Positions 1 through 7,960 of a DNA stretch of 64,000 nucleotides are shown in pieces. This stretch comes from a bacterium. Lineage in GTDB: Bacteria; CAIWAD01. The stretch lies in assembly GCA_030685015.1 (NCBI GenBank), contig JAUXWS010000100.1, positions 79,270 through 143,269 of the forward strand, given 5' to 3'. The notes beneath the pieces are model-generated. The model was not told the origin of the DNA. It was given only the letters and a program-made list of their open reading frames with translations, and did not search any database. Both the position numbers and the translations under genes were made by a program. Position 1 is the first letter of the stretch. Each line of letters starts with the position of its first letter.

Positions 1-195
1 CGGCACCTCTTCTCCGGCGCCAGCTGCGCCTCGACAACCCTCTCCACCGACGGCCGCCTGGTCGAGTTCATCGCCACCGAGGTCACGCCGACCTGGGTGA
101 AAGGCTTCGCCTGCGACCAGCACGGGACCGCCCGGATGGCCTTCATGGTCAGCCTGCCCTCCTGGCAAACCGAGCTGGTGGACAACGAGAACTAG
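1..195 (+). CDS. Hypothetical protein, 3' part only
   Basis: An open frame enters from the left edge and ends at TAG 193-195, giving the last 64 residues of a protein (ending SWQTELVDNEN). A rho-independent terminator follows 26 bases later, which supports a real gene end. No family is recognised. It reads rightward, opposite to most of the element. Confidence 0.55.
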   Translation, partial: RHLFSGASCASTTLSTDGRLVEFIATEVTPTWVKGFACDQHGTARMAFMVSLPSWQTELVDNEN

Positions 196-220
196 CCAGC
201 ATCACGCGCCAAGCATCACT

Positions 221-240
221 AGGCCCCGCAAGGGGCCTTT
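221..240 (+). terminator. Rho-independent terminator
   Basis: GGCCCC, a GCAA loop, GGGGCC and then TTT form a compact hairpin with a short T run, just after the partial gene that ends at 195. Confidence 0.8.
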
Positions 241-355
241 CGCTATTCGCGCCAACCTATAACTTGTTTTCTAAGGTCCGATTCTTTTTCATCTTTATCT
301 TGACTTCGCAAAGTCCGGATGCGTAGTTATGCCCAACAAAAAGGGAGACAGACCA

Positions 356-940
356 ATGACGACCAAGACCAACACCCAGAACAACACAGACACACAGAAC
401 GCCACGCCGCTGCAGACCCTGCTGGCGGAACTGGCTGAAGCAAAGCGCCTGTATCTGGAAGCCGACCTTGCCTTCCGCAACATCATCAGGGCTGGATTGG
501 CGGACCACTGCCGGCAGGAGGCGGAGCACGCGGAAGACGCCCACAACCAGCTTCGCGCAAAGGAGCACCAGGTCCACGACTCCTTCGCCGACCTGGTCCA
601 GGCTGGCGACCCGGTCACCCGCAGCGGCTACAGCGACTGCCACGCTGGCTACGTCTTCCAGATCAACAAGACGCGCACCAAGCTCGCCATGCAGGACGGC
701 GACGCCCGGCTGCTGAACGGTGCCAACTCCGGCGAGCCCGACGCCCTGGTCTTCTCGCCCGGCGGATTCTGCGGACACACCAGCGGCACCCAGCGCTGGG
801 AGATCAAGCCCAGCGACCTCGCCCGGGTGACCGTCTTCACCCTGCGCAAGAACGGCCGGTGGATCGAGACTGGATCCACGCTCAAGCAAGGGCACCCGCT
901 CTGCGCCGGACACCACCACCACCACGACTTCAACTTCTAA
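356..940 (+). CDS. Conserved phage-type hypothetical protein with C-terminal His run
   Basis: This 194-residue protein starts at ATG 356, chosen because AAGGGAG lies at 341-347; an in-frame upstream start at 329 has no ribosome site. The N-terminus is polar (T/N/Q) and followed by a helical segment. The C-terminal half holds the stretch VFTLRKNGRWIETGS, which resembles a recurrent C-terminal module of uncharacterised phage proteins (recollection, not a search). It ends GHHHHHDFNF, a natural five-histidine tail that could bind metal. Function unknown. Confidence 0.7.
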   Translation: MTTKTNTQNNTDTQNATPLQTLLAELAEAKRLYLEADLAFRNIIRAGLADHCRQEAEHAEDAHNQLRAKEHQVHDSFADLVQAGDPVTRSGYSDCHAGYVFQINKTRTKLAMQDGDARLLNGANSGEPDALVFSPGGFCGHTSGTQRWEIKPSDLARVTVFTLRKNGRWIETGSTLKQGHPLCAGHHHHHDFNF

Positions 941-996
941 ACCCAGCCCACGCCTGGCGCCGGCCGCAAGGCCGGCCCGGGCCAAAGGAGAGCATC

Positions 997-1200
997 ATGT
1001 ACCAGAAGGCAATCGAAGAAGAACTCGCGCGGCAGGGCCGGATCGGCACCAACCCCCGCTGGGTCGAAGGCTGGATGCGACTCGAGTGCGGCACCCTCGC
1101 GATGGGCCGGGTAAAACGCGCATCAATTGACATGAGGTGGTGTATCAGTTTTGGATCAGCAGAGGAGAGGGAAAGTGTGTCAGTTTTCAATCGGCATTGA
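997..1200 (+). pseudogene. Small phage protein truncated by IS21-like sequence
   Basis: ATG 997 is preceded by AAAGGAGAGC. The first part (EEELARQGRIGT...WVEGWMRLECGTLA) looks like a short conserved phage protein. From about 1110 the reading frame runs into sequence made of IS-like terminal repeats, so the last ~30 residues (to TGA 1198-1200) are not original. The call is a 3'-truncated gene rather than a working 67-residue protein. Confidence 0.55.
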
Positions 1201-1204
1201 CATG
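1123..1204. mobile_element. IS21-family-like terminal repeat remnant
   Basis: Two copies of a motif of the form TGTxTCAGTTTTxxATCxgCA occur at 1141-1161 and 1176-1196, and ATTGACATG occurs at 1126-1134 and 1196-1204. IS21-family ends are known to carry multiple imperfect repeats of this kind. No istA or istB gene is present. It looks like a solo end left after deletion. The family assignment is by recollection of the motif style. Confidence 0.4.
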
Positions 1205-1291
1205 CCAGGTCGGCACCGCCGGCCCGTGACCCTCGATAGGTGTTTGGTGCAGTATCCGTCCTGCGCCAGTCCGTGAAACCAAGTCGGGATT

Positions 1292-1380
1292 CGCCCAACG
1301 CCTTCATCTCAAAGAACCGAAGAATTGTCGGAAGGAATCTCTGCGCCTACTTGACTCTGGAGACCTCATAAGTGTTAGGC
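1292..1380 (-). other. attC-like site / boundary of an AT-rich gene block
   Basis: On the minus strand GCCTAAC (1380-1374) directly follows the two-gene block, and GTTGGGC (1298-1292) lies 89 bases from its outer edge. These match the RYYYAAC and GTTRRRY core consensus of integron cassette sites, and 89 bp is a normal attC length. Internal pairing between the arms is weak, so this is a candidate only. The 10-mer GTTAGGCGAT at 1374-1383 recurs inverted at 2357-2366, so the block has terminal inverted repeats whatever its origin. Confidence 0.35.
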
Positions 1381-1390
1381 GATATAATTT

Positions 1391-1780
1391 TTATCTGTTT
1401 GGCATCAATCTAACAAGGTCACCAACTTGTGCTTCATTAAATGGAAGTTCTTCCTTCTTCAACTCTGTCTCTTCGAAATCCCCAACCGCCCAAGCCATAG
1501 ACCCTAACCCAGTTTTTCTCTTTGTTGTAACCGGCGTGGATTGTATCATGTCAGATTCAATTGTACTTATTTTCTGCTGCACATGGATCGCCCTTCCTGT
1601 GCCTCTTACGATTTCAACAGTTTCTAATTCTTCTCCTGTATCTGGATCAGTTATCATTTCACCAAGCGTATAAATCAAGAATTTTTGACCTTTAGATATT
1701 TTATGGTCTGATCCAACATTTACGATCACTTGATATGGCGAAACTATTTTCACCACCTTTGGGTTGAGACTATCAGACAT
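1391..1780 (-). CDS. Small beta-rich hypothetical protein, cassette gene B
   Basis: A 129-residue soluble protein beginning MSDSLNPKVVKIVSPYQ. It has a repeated beta-strand pattern with small turn motifs (VNVGSDHKISKGQKF, DPDTGEELETVEIV) like a compact barrel domain, and an acidic C-terminus. Its start overlaps the end of the upstream gene (1773-2324) by 8 bases, so the two are translationally coupled and probably act together; the partner is a membrane protein. Base composition is clearly more AT-rich than the surrounding element, a sign of transfer. Function unknown. Confidence 0.75.
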   Translation of the reverse strand: MSDSLNPKVVKIVSPYQVIVNVGSDHKISKGQKFLIYTLGEMITDPDTGEELETVEIVRGTGRAIHVQQKISTIESDMIQSTPVTTKRKTGLGSMAWAVGDFEETELKKEELPFNEAQVGDLVRLMPNR

Positions 1781-2324
1781 GAGATCCTCCCTGAACTGTT
1801 GTGTTTAGATTATCTGCAGTAACTTCAGGTGTAGCAAAGAGCAGAGCTTTCCTGGAGTCTTCTTCGAAATACTTCCGAAGTTTCGAATCTTGTATATTAC
1901 CAACAGGCACTGCTTGTACTTCACTGAAATTCGAATCCAATACTCGAGCTATTAATACTGGCTGTCTTGCTCCAGAGCTCTGACAAAATAGCGTGATTAG
2001 CTGTCCAGTTCTAATATTTTGATTCGGCTGAAAAACAATAAGCGTTAAACCTGCGTTAAGTCCGTCACCTTTAATATAGCTCACCGCCTTTATTTTCGGA
2101 AATGATTCTTTAAACAGCGAATATGCGAATGAAATACATTTTGCTATTATTGAAATTAACAATAAAACGCAAACGAGATATAATGTGTGATTTATTGTCC
2201 ACCAAGAGAACTCGCGATGAGCAATAATTGCGCTCGCGAGTCCTAGCCCAGTGAAGGCAATATGAAATAGCTTCCATTTTTGAAAAATGAGCCTTAGCGT
2301 AAAAGCAAGAGTGTCTTTATCCAT
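1773..2324 (-). CDS. Two-helix membrane protein, cassette gene A
   Basis: 183 residues: an N-terminal region with two hydrophobic segments (around residues 20-37 and 47-70, LYLVCVLLLISIIAKC), then a cytosolic or periplasmic domain with an LIVFQPNQNIRTGQLITLF core. It starts 36 bases inside the right inverted repeat and overlaps the next gene by 8 bases. The pair forms an AT-rich unit with no neighbours of similar composition. No family is recognised. The layout (a membrane anchor plus a small soluble partner in a mobile block) would fit a defence or toxin role, but nothing in the sequence proves it. Confidence 0.75.
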   Translation of the reverse strand: MDKDTLAFTLRLIFQKWKLFHIAFTGLGLASAIIAHREFSWWTINHTLYLVCVLLLISIIAKCISFAYSLFKESFPKIKAVSYIKGDGLNAGLTLIVFQPNQNIRTGQLITLFCQSSGARQPVLIARVLDSNFSEVQAVPVGNIQDSKLRKYFEEDSRKALLFATPEVTADNLNTTVQGGSHV

Positions 2325-2356
2325 CTTGATATGTCCTCTATCTCTTAATCTGCTGA

Positions 2357-2403
2357 TCGCCTAACGGTGGCTTCAGCCGCGCAGCGCTTGGCGCGGCGCT
2401 TGC
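2357..2403. repeat. Inverted repeat end plus GC hairpin
   Basis: ATCGCCTAAC (2357-2366) is the exact reverse complement of GTTAGGCGAT at 1374-1383. It is followed by a hairpin GCCGCGC...GCGCGGC (about 2377-2398). On the minus strand this reads as the right half of an integron attC (stem, then GTTAGGC). The left half is missing, perhaps removed by the adjoining IS remnant. Confidence 0.4.
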
Positions 2404-2618
2404 CTTTGTCCTCTTGAAAGTCTTTCAGCACCAGCAGCAAGCGCCGTGACAGGCGCAAAGTCGGCTGCAAGCATTGATACTCATAGAGGTCTCCTCCCTG
2501 CGCGCATCGCCCGATACACGCGGAGTAACAACATCCCGAAAGGAGGAGACCATGCGCTTCTACACGGGCCAGCATCGCTTCACCTGCGGAGTCGACTTGC
2601 ACGCCAGCACCATCCGGC
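2404..2618 (+). mobile_element. IS110-family (IS1111-like) 5' remnant
   Basis: After the ribosome site AAAGGAGGAGACC, ATG 2551 opens MRFYTGQHRF-TCGVDLHASTI, the characteristic start of IS110/IS1111 transposases, whose DEDD domain begins with the GVDLHA motif. The frame then passes, near 2614-2618, into the reverse complement of a vsr gene, so only about 21 transposase residues and the upstream non-coding end survive. IS1111-attC elements are known to insert in integron attC sites, which fits the attC-like sequence at its left. The outer boundaries are approximate. Confidence 0.6.
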
Positions 2619-2749
2619 AGATCCCGACGATGGAGGCGATAGCGAAACCCCATGCCATGCACCAACCGACGAACAATAAGTTCGGGCCCCGTGTCGCGCG
2701 ACTTCACAGCGCGCATGATTCGGCTGCGCTGCTCCGGCGACTCGGTCAC
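2614..2749 (-). pseudogene. vsr: Truncated very-short-patch-repair endonuclease Vsr
   Basis: From GTG 2749 the protein begins MTESPEQRSRIMRAVKSRDT and runs to HRRDLP, the standard Vsr N-terminus. It then crosses into the IS110-type remnant and loses the catalytic domain (no FVHGCFWHxH motif). The frame stays open to 2345 but encodes foreign residues. The start overlaps the stop of the gene at 2746-3678 (GTGA), so vsr was the third gene of the restriction-modification operon. Vsr repairs T:G mismatches made by deamination of m5C; this copy should be inactive. Confidence 0.85.
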
Positions 2750-3678
2750 TTGTGAATCTCAACCTTCAAACTTGGATCGGTTTCGACCTCTTCCACGATC
2801 TCGTTGTAGCGTGTCACAAGGTCGCTTACTGCAACTCGTCGACCATCCGCTGCGAACTTGCCCAGCTCATACAGGTTGAGTGCCACAAACTGTTCGACCT
2901 CAAAGACGTCAATTCGCTCGCCAAGATTTGCATTCTCAGCTAAAACCTCGATGGCAGTAAGACCACGGGCCATCGTTACGATAATTGGTCGGAAACCATC
3001 ATTGATGTTGTCGCGGCAACGCTCAATGACAGCCTCGCCTGGCGAAGTCGTGACGTGGATTGCCACGTCGCCTAAGAAGAAATCGCCAGCTCTGCCGGAT
3101 TGGGCGTCTGAGGTCGAAAAGCTGTTATGCTTGAATGAGCCGCTACCCATAGCACAGTCAAGCTTAGCACCGACCAAGTGTTGCAGCACCGCTCCGGCAT
3201 ACTGCATACCCGGATTGCTCTTCTGGCGCTCTTCGGCTTGGGCAATGACGTCTCGAACCAAAGTGCGAAGACTGCGCGAGGCGTCAAGTCGAATCTTGAA
3301 AGGCTTGGCAGCAAAGAACGCGTGAACGCGCTCAATCCAGTAGGCCTCAATCAAATCCAGATCTACTTCACCTTGCTTGGCCACGCCATTGAGGAATCCT
3401 ACGTAGTCGCGCATGTTGCTAAGGCTGCCACGGCTCGTACGACCGCCTTCAGCCGCGAGCACGCGATCGATTCCATGCTTCACCAGAACAGCTTGGACCG
3501 GCGATTTACCCAGGCCAAGCACCTGACCTCCGCCTTCAGTGAGCAGCTTCTCGGGATCAAGTGGAAAGCCTAACTTGCGCGCATGCTGAGTGACAACGAG
3601 CGCCACGCATAGCGACCCCTTCTGACCAAATCTTCGATCTTTGCTGAAATTGTGTAGTGCATCAAGTAGATCCGTCAT
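2746..3678 (-). CDS. DUF4928 family protein, probable type II restriction endonuclease
   Basis: 310 residues, beginning MTDLLDALHNFSKDRRFG. The central and C-terminal region (SGRAGDFFLGDVAIHVTT, EVLAENANLGERIDVFEVEQ) matches the DUF4928 family as I recall it, which is found next to C5-methyltransferases. The D-(x)n-hydrophobic-H strand and later E-V-E-Q are possible nuclease positions, not proven. Its start overlaps the methyltransferase stop by one base (TAATG) and its stop overlaps the vsr start, so all three are coupled. The linkage implies that it cuts the sequence its partner methylates. Confidence 0.7.
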   Translation of the reverse strand: MTDLLDALHNFSKDRRFGQKGSLCVALVVTQHARKLGFPLDPEKLLTEGGGQVLGLGKSPVQAVLVKHGIDRVLAAEGGRTSRGSLSNMRDYVGFLNGVAKQGEVDLDLIEAYWIERVHAFFAAKPFKIRLDASRSLRTLVRDVIAQAEERQKSNPGMQYAGAVLQHLVGAKLDCAMGSGSFKHNSFSTSDAQSGRAGDFFLGDVAIHVTTSPGEAVIERCRDNINDGFRPIIVTMARGLTAIEVLAENANLGERIDVFEVEQFVALNLYELGKFAADGRRVAVSDLVTRYNEIVEEVETDPSLKVEIHK

Positions 3679-4826
3679 TATGCGGCCTTTTTCTCTTCAT
3701 CTACCACAGCTGCCAACAATGGCTCAAGTATGTTTTCTGCCAAGAACCGAACCACAGGGACGGCTACTCCATCGCCTGCAAGATGATATGCCTCGTTATA
3801 GCTACCTGGAATGATGTAGGATTCAGGAAGGCCCATAAGGCGCACAGCTTCACGCGGCGAAAGCAATCTTGAGCGAATGTGCTTGCCGTCGATGAGCATT
3901 ATTATCTGCCGACTTGAACCACCCGTCGGCGTGCGCAGGCAGCCAGCCACATTATCGAATCTGATCTCAGCACGCTGCATCTTCTCCCCATCTGGTCCAT
4001 CTGCGCGAGTTCGCTTGTAGATTGTGCCTACCACACGATGGCCGGCCATCTTGGCCGCCTTAACCTTCAATTGGTTGAGGGGATTCATTAAGGCGAGCAG
4101 TTTTTTCGTTTCAGCCCCTGTGTGCCATGTGACTCCCTGTGGGTCTTCTTCCACCAAGTCCGCAAAAATCGATGTGCGAACTGGGGGAGATGGTAGACGC
4201 CACCAGATCCAAGAATCCTGCGATCGCTTAGACAGTTTGCCATAGGATTCGATTAACACCGAAGAGTGCCAATCCAAACTGGGCGCTTCTGCGACGAGAG
4301 CGGGAGGAACAGGAATCGACTTATGCACTCCAACAATGAAAAGTCGTGGCCGAGATTGTGGGAGAAAATGCGCCGCATCAATGACCATTGCTCCAAATCG
4401 ATAATCAGCTCCAGCAATTGCGGCGCAGATGGCGGCAAAGTCTTTCCCATCATGAGAGCTAATTGCACCGACAACGTTCTCTAGCGCAATAACGTGGGGG
4501 GCTCGGTTTTCGGCAACCAACGATTTGATGAGCTTCCAAAAAGGCCAAAATGTACCGGAACGCTCGCCACTAAGCCCCGCCCCAGCGCCAGCCAGTGAGA
4601 GGTCTTGGCATGGAAAAGATGCCCACGCTAAGTTCGCATGGCCTGGAAGATCTACCGTTGTGAGCTTTGCGACGTCGCCAATTTTCAGGTCATCACTGCC
4701 CCAATTCGCAACGTAGCTGATCGCTTTTTTCAGATCAAAGTCGTTGGAAAACGAGCACTCCCAGCCTTCTCCAAGGCCAGCGCGCGCCATGCCTCCGCCG
4801 GCGAAAAACTCATAGAAACTGCGCAT
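3678..4826 (-). CDS. DNA (cytosine-5)-methyltransferase
   Basis: 382 residues with the ordered C5-methyltransferase motifs: SAM-binding FYEFFAGGGMARAGLG (4-19), catalytic PCQ with Cys73 in ASFPCQDLSLAG, ENV at 116-118, QSRPRLFIVG (157-166), and a C-terminal motif (PREAVRLMGLPESY) that ends the target-recognition region. GGAGAAAAG lies before ATG 4826. It is the first gene of the operon with the DUF4928 nuclease and vsr. The recognition site cannot be read from the sequence. It protects the host from the partner nuclease and stabilises the element. Confidence 0.93.
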   Translation of the reverse strand: MRSFYEFFAGGGMARAGLGEGWECSFSNDFDLKKAISYVANWGSDDLKIGDVAKLTTVDLPGHANLAWASFPCQDLSLAGAGAGLSGERSGTFWPFWKLIKSLVAENRAPHVIALENVVGAISSHDGKDFAAICAAIAGADYRFGAMVIDAAHFLPQSRPRLFIVGVHKSIPVPPALVAEAPSLDWHSSVLIESYGKLSKRSQDSWIWWRLPSPPVRTSIFADLVEEDPQGVTWHTGAETKKLLALMNPLNQLKVKAAKMAGHRVVGTIYKRTRADGPDGEKMQRAEIRFDNVAGCLRTPTGGSSRQIIMLIDGKHIRSRLLSPREAVRLMGLPESYIIPGSYNEAYHLAGDGVAVPVVRFLAENILEPLLAAVVDEEKKAA

Positions 4827-5506
4827 TTGACTTTTCTCCCCGCTGCGGGCTCAATGTAACACAGGCGTGCCCATGCAAGGTGTACTTCTCGGCCCAGTAG
4901 GAAATACCAGGCGCGCGCGGAAGGACCCCTTTCAGCCGGGGTGCCCCGGCGGGGCATACCGCTTTCCCCCAGACCACCCCCCCCCGCCGGCCGCCAGGTG
5001 CCTGTTGGCCGCCAAGGGGAAGCGCCCAGCGACGCCCGCCCCGCCAAGCCCGCGCCCCGGGCACAACCTGCCGCTTCCAGCGCACGCGCAGCCGGATCCC
5101 CGCCGGCCAGCTTGCCGGCCAGGCCTGCCCTCGGGCACGCCGTGCTCGCGCCCGCCCCGCACGCGCCCGCCAAAGGCCCGCGTCCCGCCCGCTGTGCCCC
5201 GATCCGCCCCAAGCCCGGCCCGTCCACGCCTGGCGGGGCACGCGCCGGCGACAGCCCGCCAGGTGCCTGCTCTCGACCAGGCCCACCAGGCCCGCGGCGC
5301 CTGGCGGATTCACTTATAAGTTAACCCGGCCAGGCCGGGCCGGCGTTCCGGGCCAGGCTGAAACGTCCGATAACAGCGAATCTCGGACCTTTGCCTGCGC
5401 ACCTGGCATGCTATCCCTTTGACTATCAAAAGCCGCCTCGTACAGGGGCGGCATGATCTCGGACATGATTTTGCAGTTTTCGCCCCACGCCAGGCCCAGG
5501 GCCCCG
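4827..5506. other. GC-rich stretch with no convincing gene
   Basis: About 680 bases, strongly C-rich on the plus strand from 4910 to 5310. Open frames exist on both strands, but their translations are low-complexity P/R/A/G and lack ribosome sites. The palindromic 10-mer CAGGTGCCTG occurs at 4995-5004 and 5260-5269, and again at 5765-5774 inside the next gene. An AT-rich patch (TTATAAGTTAAC) near 5315 could belong to a promoter. It may be a decayed gene. Confidence 0.5.
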
Positions 5507-6175
5507 TCAATCCCCGAAGGGATCCGGCGACTCGTCCCCGTCCTGGCCCACTTCCATGCAGGCGCCTGGCCGGCCCATGGCCTCCACGCCCAGCCCACGC
5601 GGCGCACCGCCGGCCTGTAAGGCCTTCAGCTGGCCAGGGGTCAGCACGCCCCGCACGCGCTCCAACAAGGCGCCCACGCCCGCGGCTGCCGCCAACGCGC
5701 CCAAGCCCGCTCCCTTGCCCTTGTCTCCTCCGCCCTGCTCCTTGGGCGTCGCCTTCAAGTTGCGCAGGTGCCTGTCCACAATCTTGGACAGGAAGTCCAT
5801 GGCCTTGGGGTCCAGCGCCGCGCCGTCGTAGAGCAGGCGCACGTAGGCCGCGCCGGCCACCAGTATCTGGCGCAGGTCCGCGCCCGTGTTCAGCCCGGCG
5901 TAGTCCCGGTAGACCTCAGCGACGTAGCCCTCCAGGGCCCGCTGCCGGTCCTTCTCTTTGGCGAAGACCTCCGGCACGACCACGCCAGGCGGCAGCTCGA
6001 CCTTGGCCTCCAGGTCGCCGGCCGTCACGTCCTGGTGGTGTTGGCAGCGCAGTCCCGGCGCAACCACCAGAGCCTGGCAGATCCTGCCGCCATCCAGCTC
6101 CTTGCCGCAGCGCGGCGCCGTCACGATCGGGCTATCCCGCCCGCCGGTGTCGACCTTTCGCGGATCCCGCTTCAT
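5507..6175 (-). CDS. Phage protein with N-terminal zinc-finger-like cluster
   Basis: 222 residues from ATG 6175, preceded by GGGGAGGGG. Residues ~20-45 hold CGKELDGGRICQALVVAPG then LRCQHHQ, a Cys/His cluster like the short zinc motifs of phage HGGxSTG-type proteins. The middle is helical (YRDYAGLNTGADLRQILVAG) and the C-terminus is G/A-rich, ending DPFGD. It lies alone between the GC-rich stretch and the nuclease gene. A terminase-small-subunit-like role is conceivable but unsupported. Function unknown. Confidence 0.65.
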   Translation of the reverse strand: MKRDPRKVDTGGRDSPIVTAPRCGKELDGGRICQALVVAPGLRCQHHQDVTAGDLEAKVELPPGVVVPEVFAKEKDRQRALEGYVAEVYRDYAGLNTGADLRQILVAGAAYVRLLYDGAALDPKAMDFLSKIVDRHLRNLKATPKEQGGGDKGKGAGLGALAAAAGVGALLERVRGVLTPGQLKALQAGGAPRGLGVEAMGRPGACMEVGQDGDESPDPFGD

Positions 6176-6410
6176 CGCCCCTCCCCTGGTTTCGGCCCCG
6201 GACCCGGCTGCCAAAGCTGGGGCCGGGATCTCACGCAGACAATATCCTGCAATTGTGCCCGTGCGTTGACCGTTGTGGATCCGGCCTGTGCCATCCACAT
6301 AGCGGATACACAAACCGCCCTCTCACACTTCGATCAATCAGCCTCACACGATGCTTTCTCAAATCTGAGAATCCGGCTCCCGTTTTCTCATTTCTGAGAA
6401 AGTGCATCGT

Positions 6411-7784
6411 TCATACACGAATCCTGCGCTTGGCTTTCGGCCGCTTCACGCGTGTCGGCTTGAGCTCCGTGTCCTCCACCGGCTGCTTGTAGGCTTGCAG
6501 CTTGGGGTTGGGCATGGTTTCGATCAGTGGCGCGATCTCGGCCTGCAGTTCTTTGAAGGCCGTGACCGTGAGCCGGCCCTGGGCGTCTTTCATGACCAGG
6601 TCGAATTCGGTCTTCGAGATGCGTCCAATGCGGCGCATGACTTCCGGGATGGTGCGTCGGTAGGCTTGGGCCAGCAGGCTGACCACCTGGTGCGGATCGA
6701 GGAAGGTGGTCTCGTTATTGGCGCTGGCGCGGAAGAGGTGGGTGGGCGTCTCGATCTGGTCGTGTCCGATGAGGTGGATTTTCATGAGGTCGGCCAGTTC
6801 TTCTTTCTGGCGGTAGAGGATCTTGGCGGCATCGGAGGCGCGTTCGTATTCGACGGCGATGGCGGCCAGGTCGTTGGGGTCGATGTGGGCTTCGGGCAAG
6901 CCGCGGGCGACGATCTCTTTCCAGAGTGGGCATCTGGTTTTGTGATCGCAGTAGGCGCAGTACTTGTTGAGCATGGGTTTGAAGTGGGTGCTGTTCTCGC
7001 ATCGTCTGACGAGGGTGACGATTTGGTGGAGTGCGCGGTCGAGGTCGGACGCGCTGCGTGTGGTGCGTTGCGAGACGCCGTGGCGCAGGAGGACGAATTC
7101 GAAGTCGACGGGTGTTTCCGGCGTGACGGCCAGCGCTTCGGACTCGCGGATGGCGATCTCGTAGATGGACGGCTGCAGGGATTGCCTGAGTTCGTCCTTG
7201 GTGTAGTACAGGCGGTTGGTCTTGTAGTCTTTGATTCGGACGACGCCTTCTGGCGTGACCTCGAGGCGGTCGATGAATCCGATGAGGAGGATATCGCCGT
7301 CGGGTTCTTCGAGCACGAGTTCGAATGGCCATTCGAGCCCGATGATTTGGTCGGCGTAGAAGTCGCCGGCCTTGAGGTACTCGATGAGGATGGCCTGTGC
7401 GTCGGCCAGGATTTGGCCGCTTGCGGTGGGTTGTTCCTTGAAGGCTTGGGTGAGGCACTCGAGCATGAGTTTCTGGTGGCGGTTGATACGGCCTTTGAAT
7501 CTGGCTTTCAGGAGGACGTGCCCAGCGAGTTCGAGTGCCTTATGGCACAGGGTGCCGAGTTCGGCTGGCGAAGTGATGCTTGGGATGGGCTTGACGCAGT
7601 CGGCGCCGTAGATCTTGGGGTCGAGGTACCTGGCCTTGTAGGCGAGTGGGCACCTGGCGTAGGCGTCGAGGCGCGAGAAGGACCAGTGGTCGTTATGGAC
7701 GGTGAAGCCTTCGGGGATCTGCGGGTTGAGCAGGGGCACGTTTGGGGCGCAGGGCGCCAGGGGCGCCACGTGGGGCGTTGTCAT
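6411..7784 (-). CDS. RecB/AddB-type PD-(D/E)XK nuclease with Fe-S cysteines
   Basis: 457 residues from ATG 7784 (AGGA nine bases upstream; a longer frame exists but is low complexity). WSFSRLDAYARCPLAYKARY is the typical N-terminal motif of the PDDEXK_1 family, GTLCHKALE supplies its conserved His, and FIDRLEV...VRIKDYKTNR carries the catalytic D/K strand. KYCAYCDHKTRCPLW (about 320-335) with the early Cys makes the four-cysteine iron-sulfur site of AddB/Cas4-like nucleases. It probably processes DNA ends in element recombination or replication. A structured 550-base leader lies upstream. Confidence 0.88.
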   Translation of the reverse strand: MTTPHVAPLAPCAPNVPLLNPQIPEGFTVHNDHWSFSRLDAYARCPLAYKARYLDPKIYGADCVKPIPSITSPAELGTLCHKALELAGHVLLKARFKGRINRHQKLMLECLTQAFKEQPTASGQILADAQAILIEYLKAGDFYADQIIGLEWPFELVLEEPDGDILLIGFIDRLEVTPEGVVRIKDYKTNRLYYTKDELRQSLQPSIYEIAIRESEALAVTPETPVDFEFVLLRHGVSQRTTRSASDLDRALHQIVTLVRRCENSTHFKPMLNKYCAYCDHKTRCPLWKEIVARGLPEAHIDPNDLAAIAVEYERASDAAKILYRQKEELADLMKIHLIGHDQIETPTHLFRASANNETTFLDPHQVVSLLAQAYRRTIPEVMRRIGRISKTEFDLVMKDAQGRLTVTAFKELQAEIAPLIETMPNPKLQAYKQPVEDTELKPTRVKRPKAKRRIRV

Positions 7785-7960
7785 GCAAGGGTCCTCGTGG
7801 TTGGGCGATGGTGGGGGTCGCGTGCCGTGTGGGGCGCCTGGGGCCGCTTCGCGGCGGGCGGGCGCGGCGGGCGGCGGGGGCGAAGAGGAAGACCGTCGGT
7901 TAGCGGGGAAACGTGCGCGCGGACGTGGGGCCAATGGCGAGAGGCTGTTCTGTACCCTCT

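Noticed and set aside
1292-2366. A confident integron with an integrase gene
   Set aside because: No IntI gene is in the window, and pairing within the proposed attC is weak, so only cassette-like ends are claimed.
4867-5319. Several overlapping frames in the GC-rich stretch 4.87-5.32 kb
   Set aside because: P/R/A/G-rich translations in all frames and no ribosome sites; likely non-coding or decayed.
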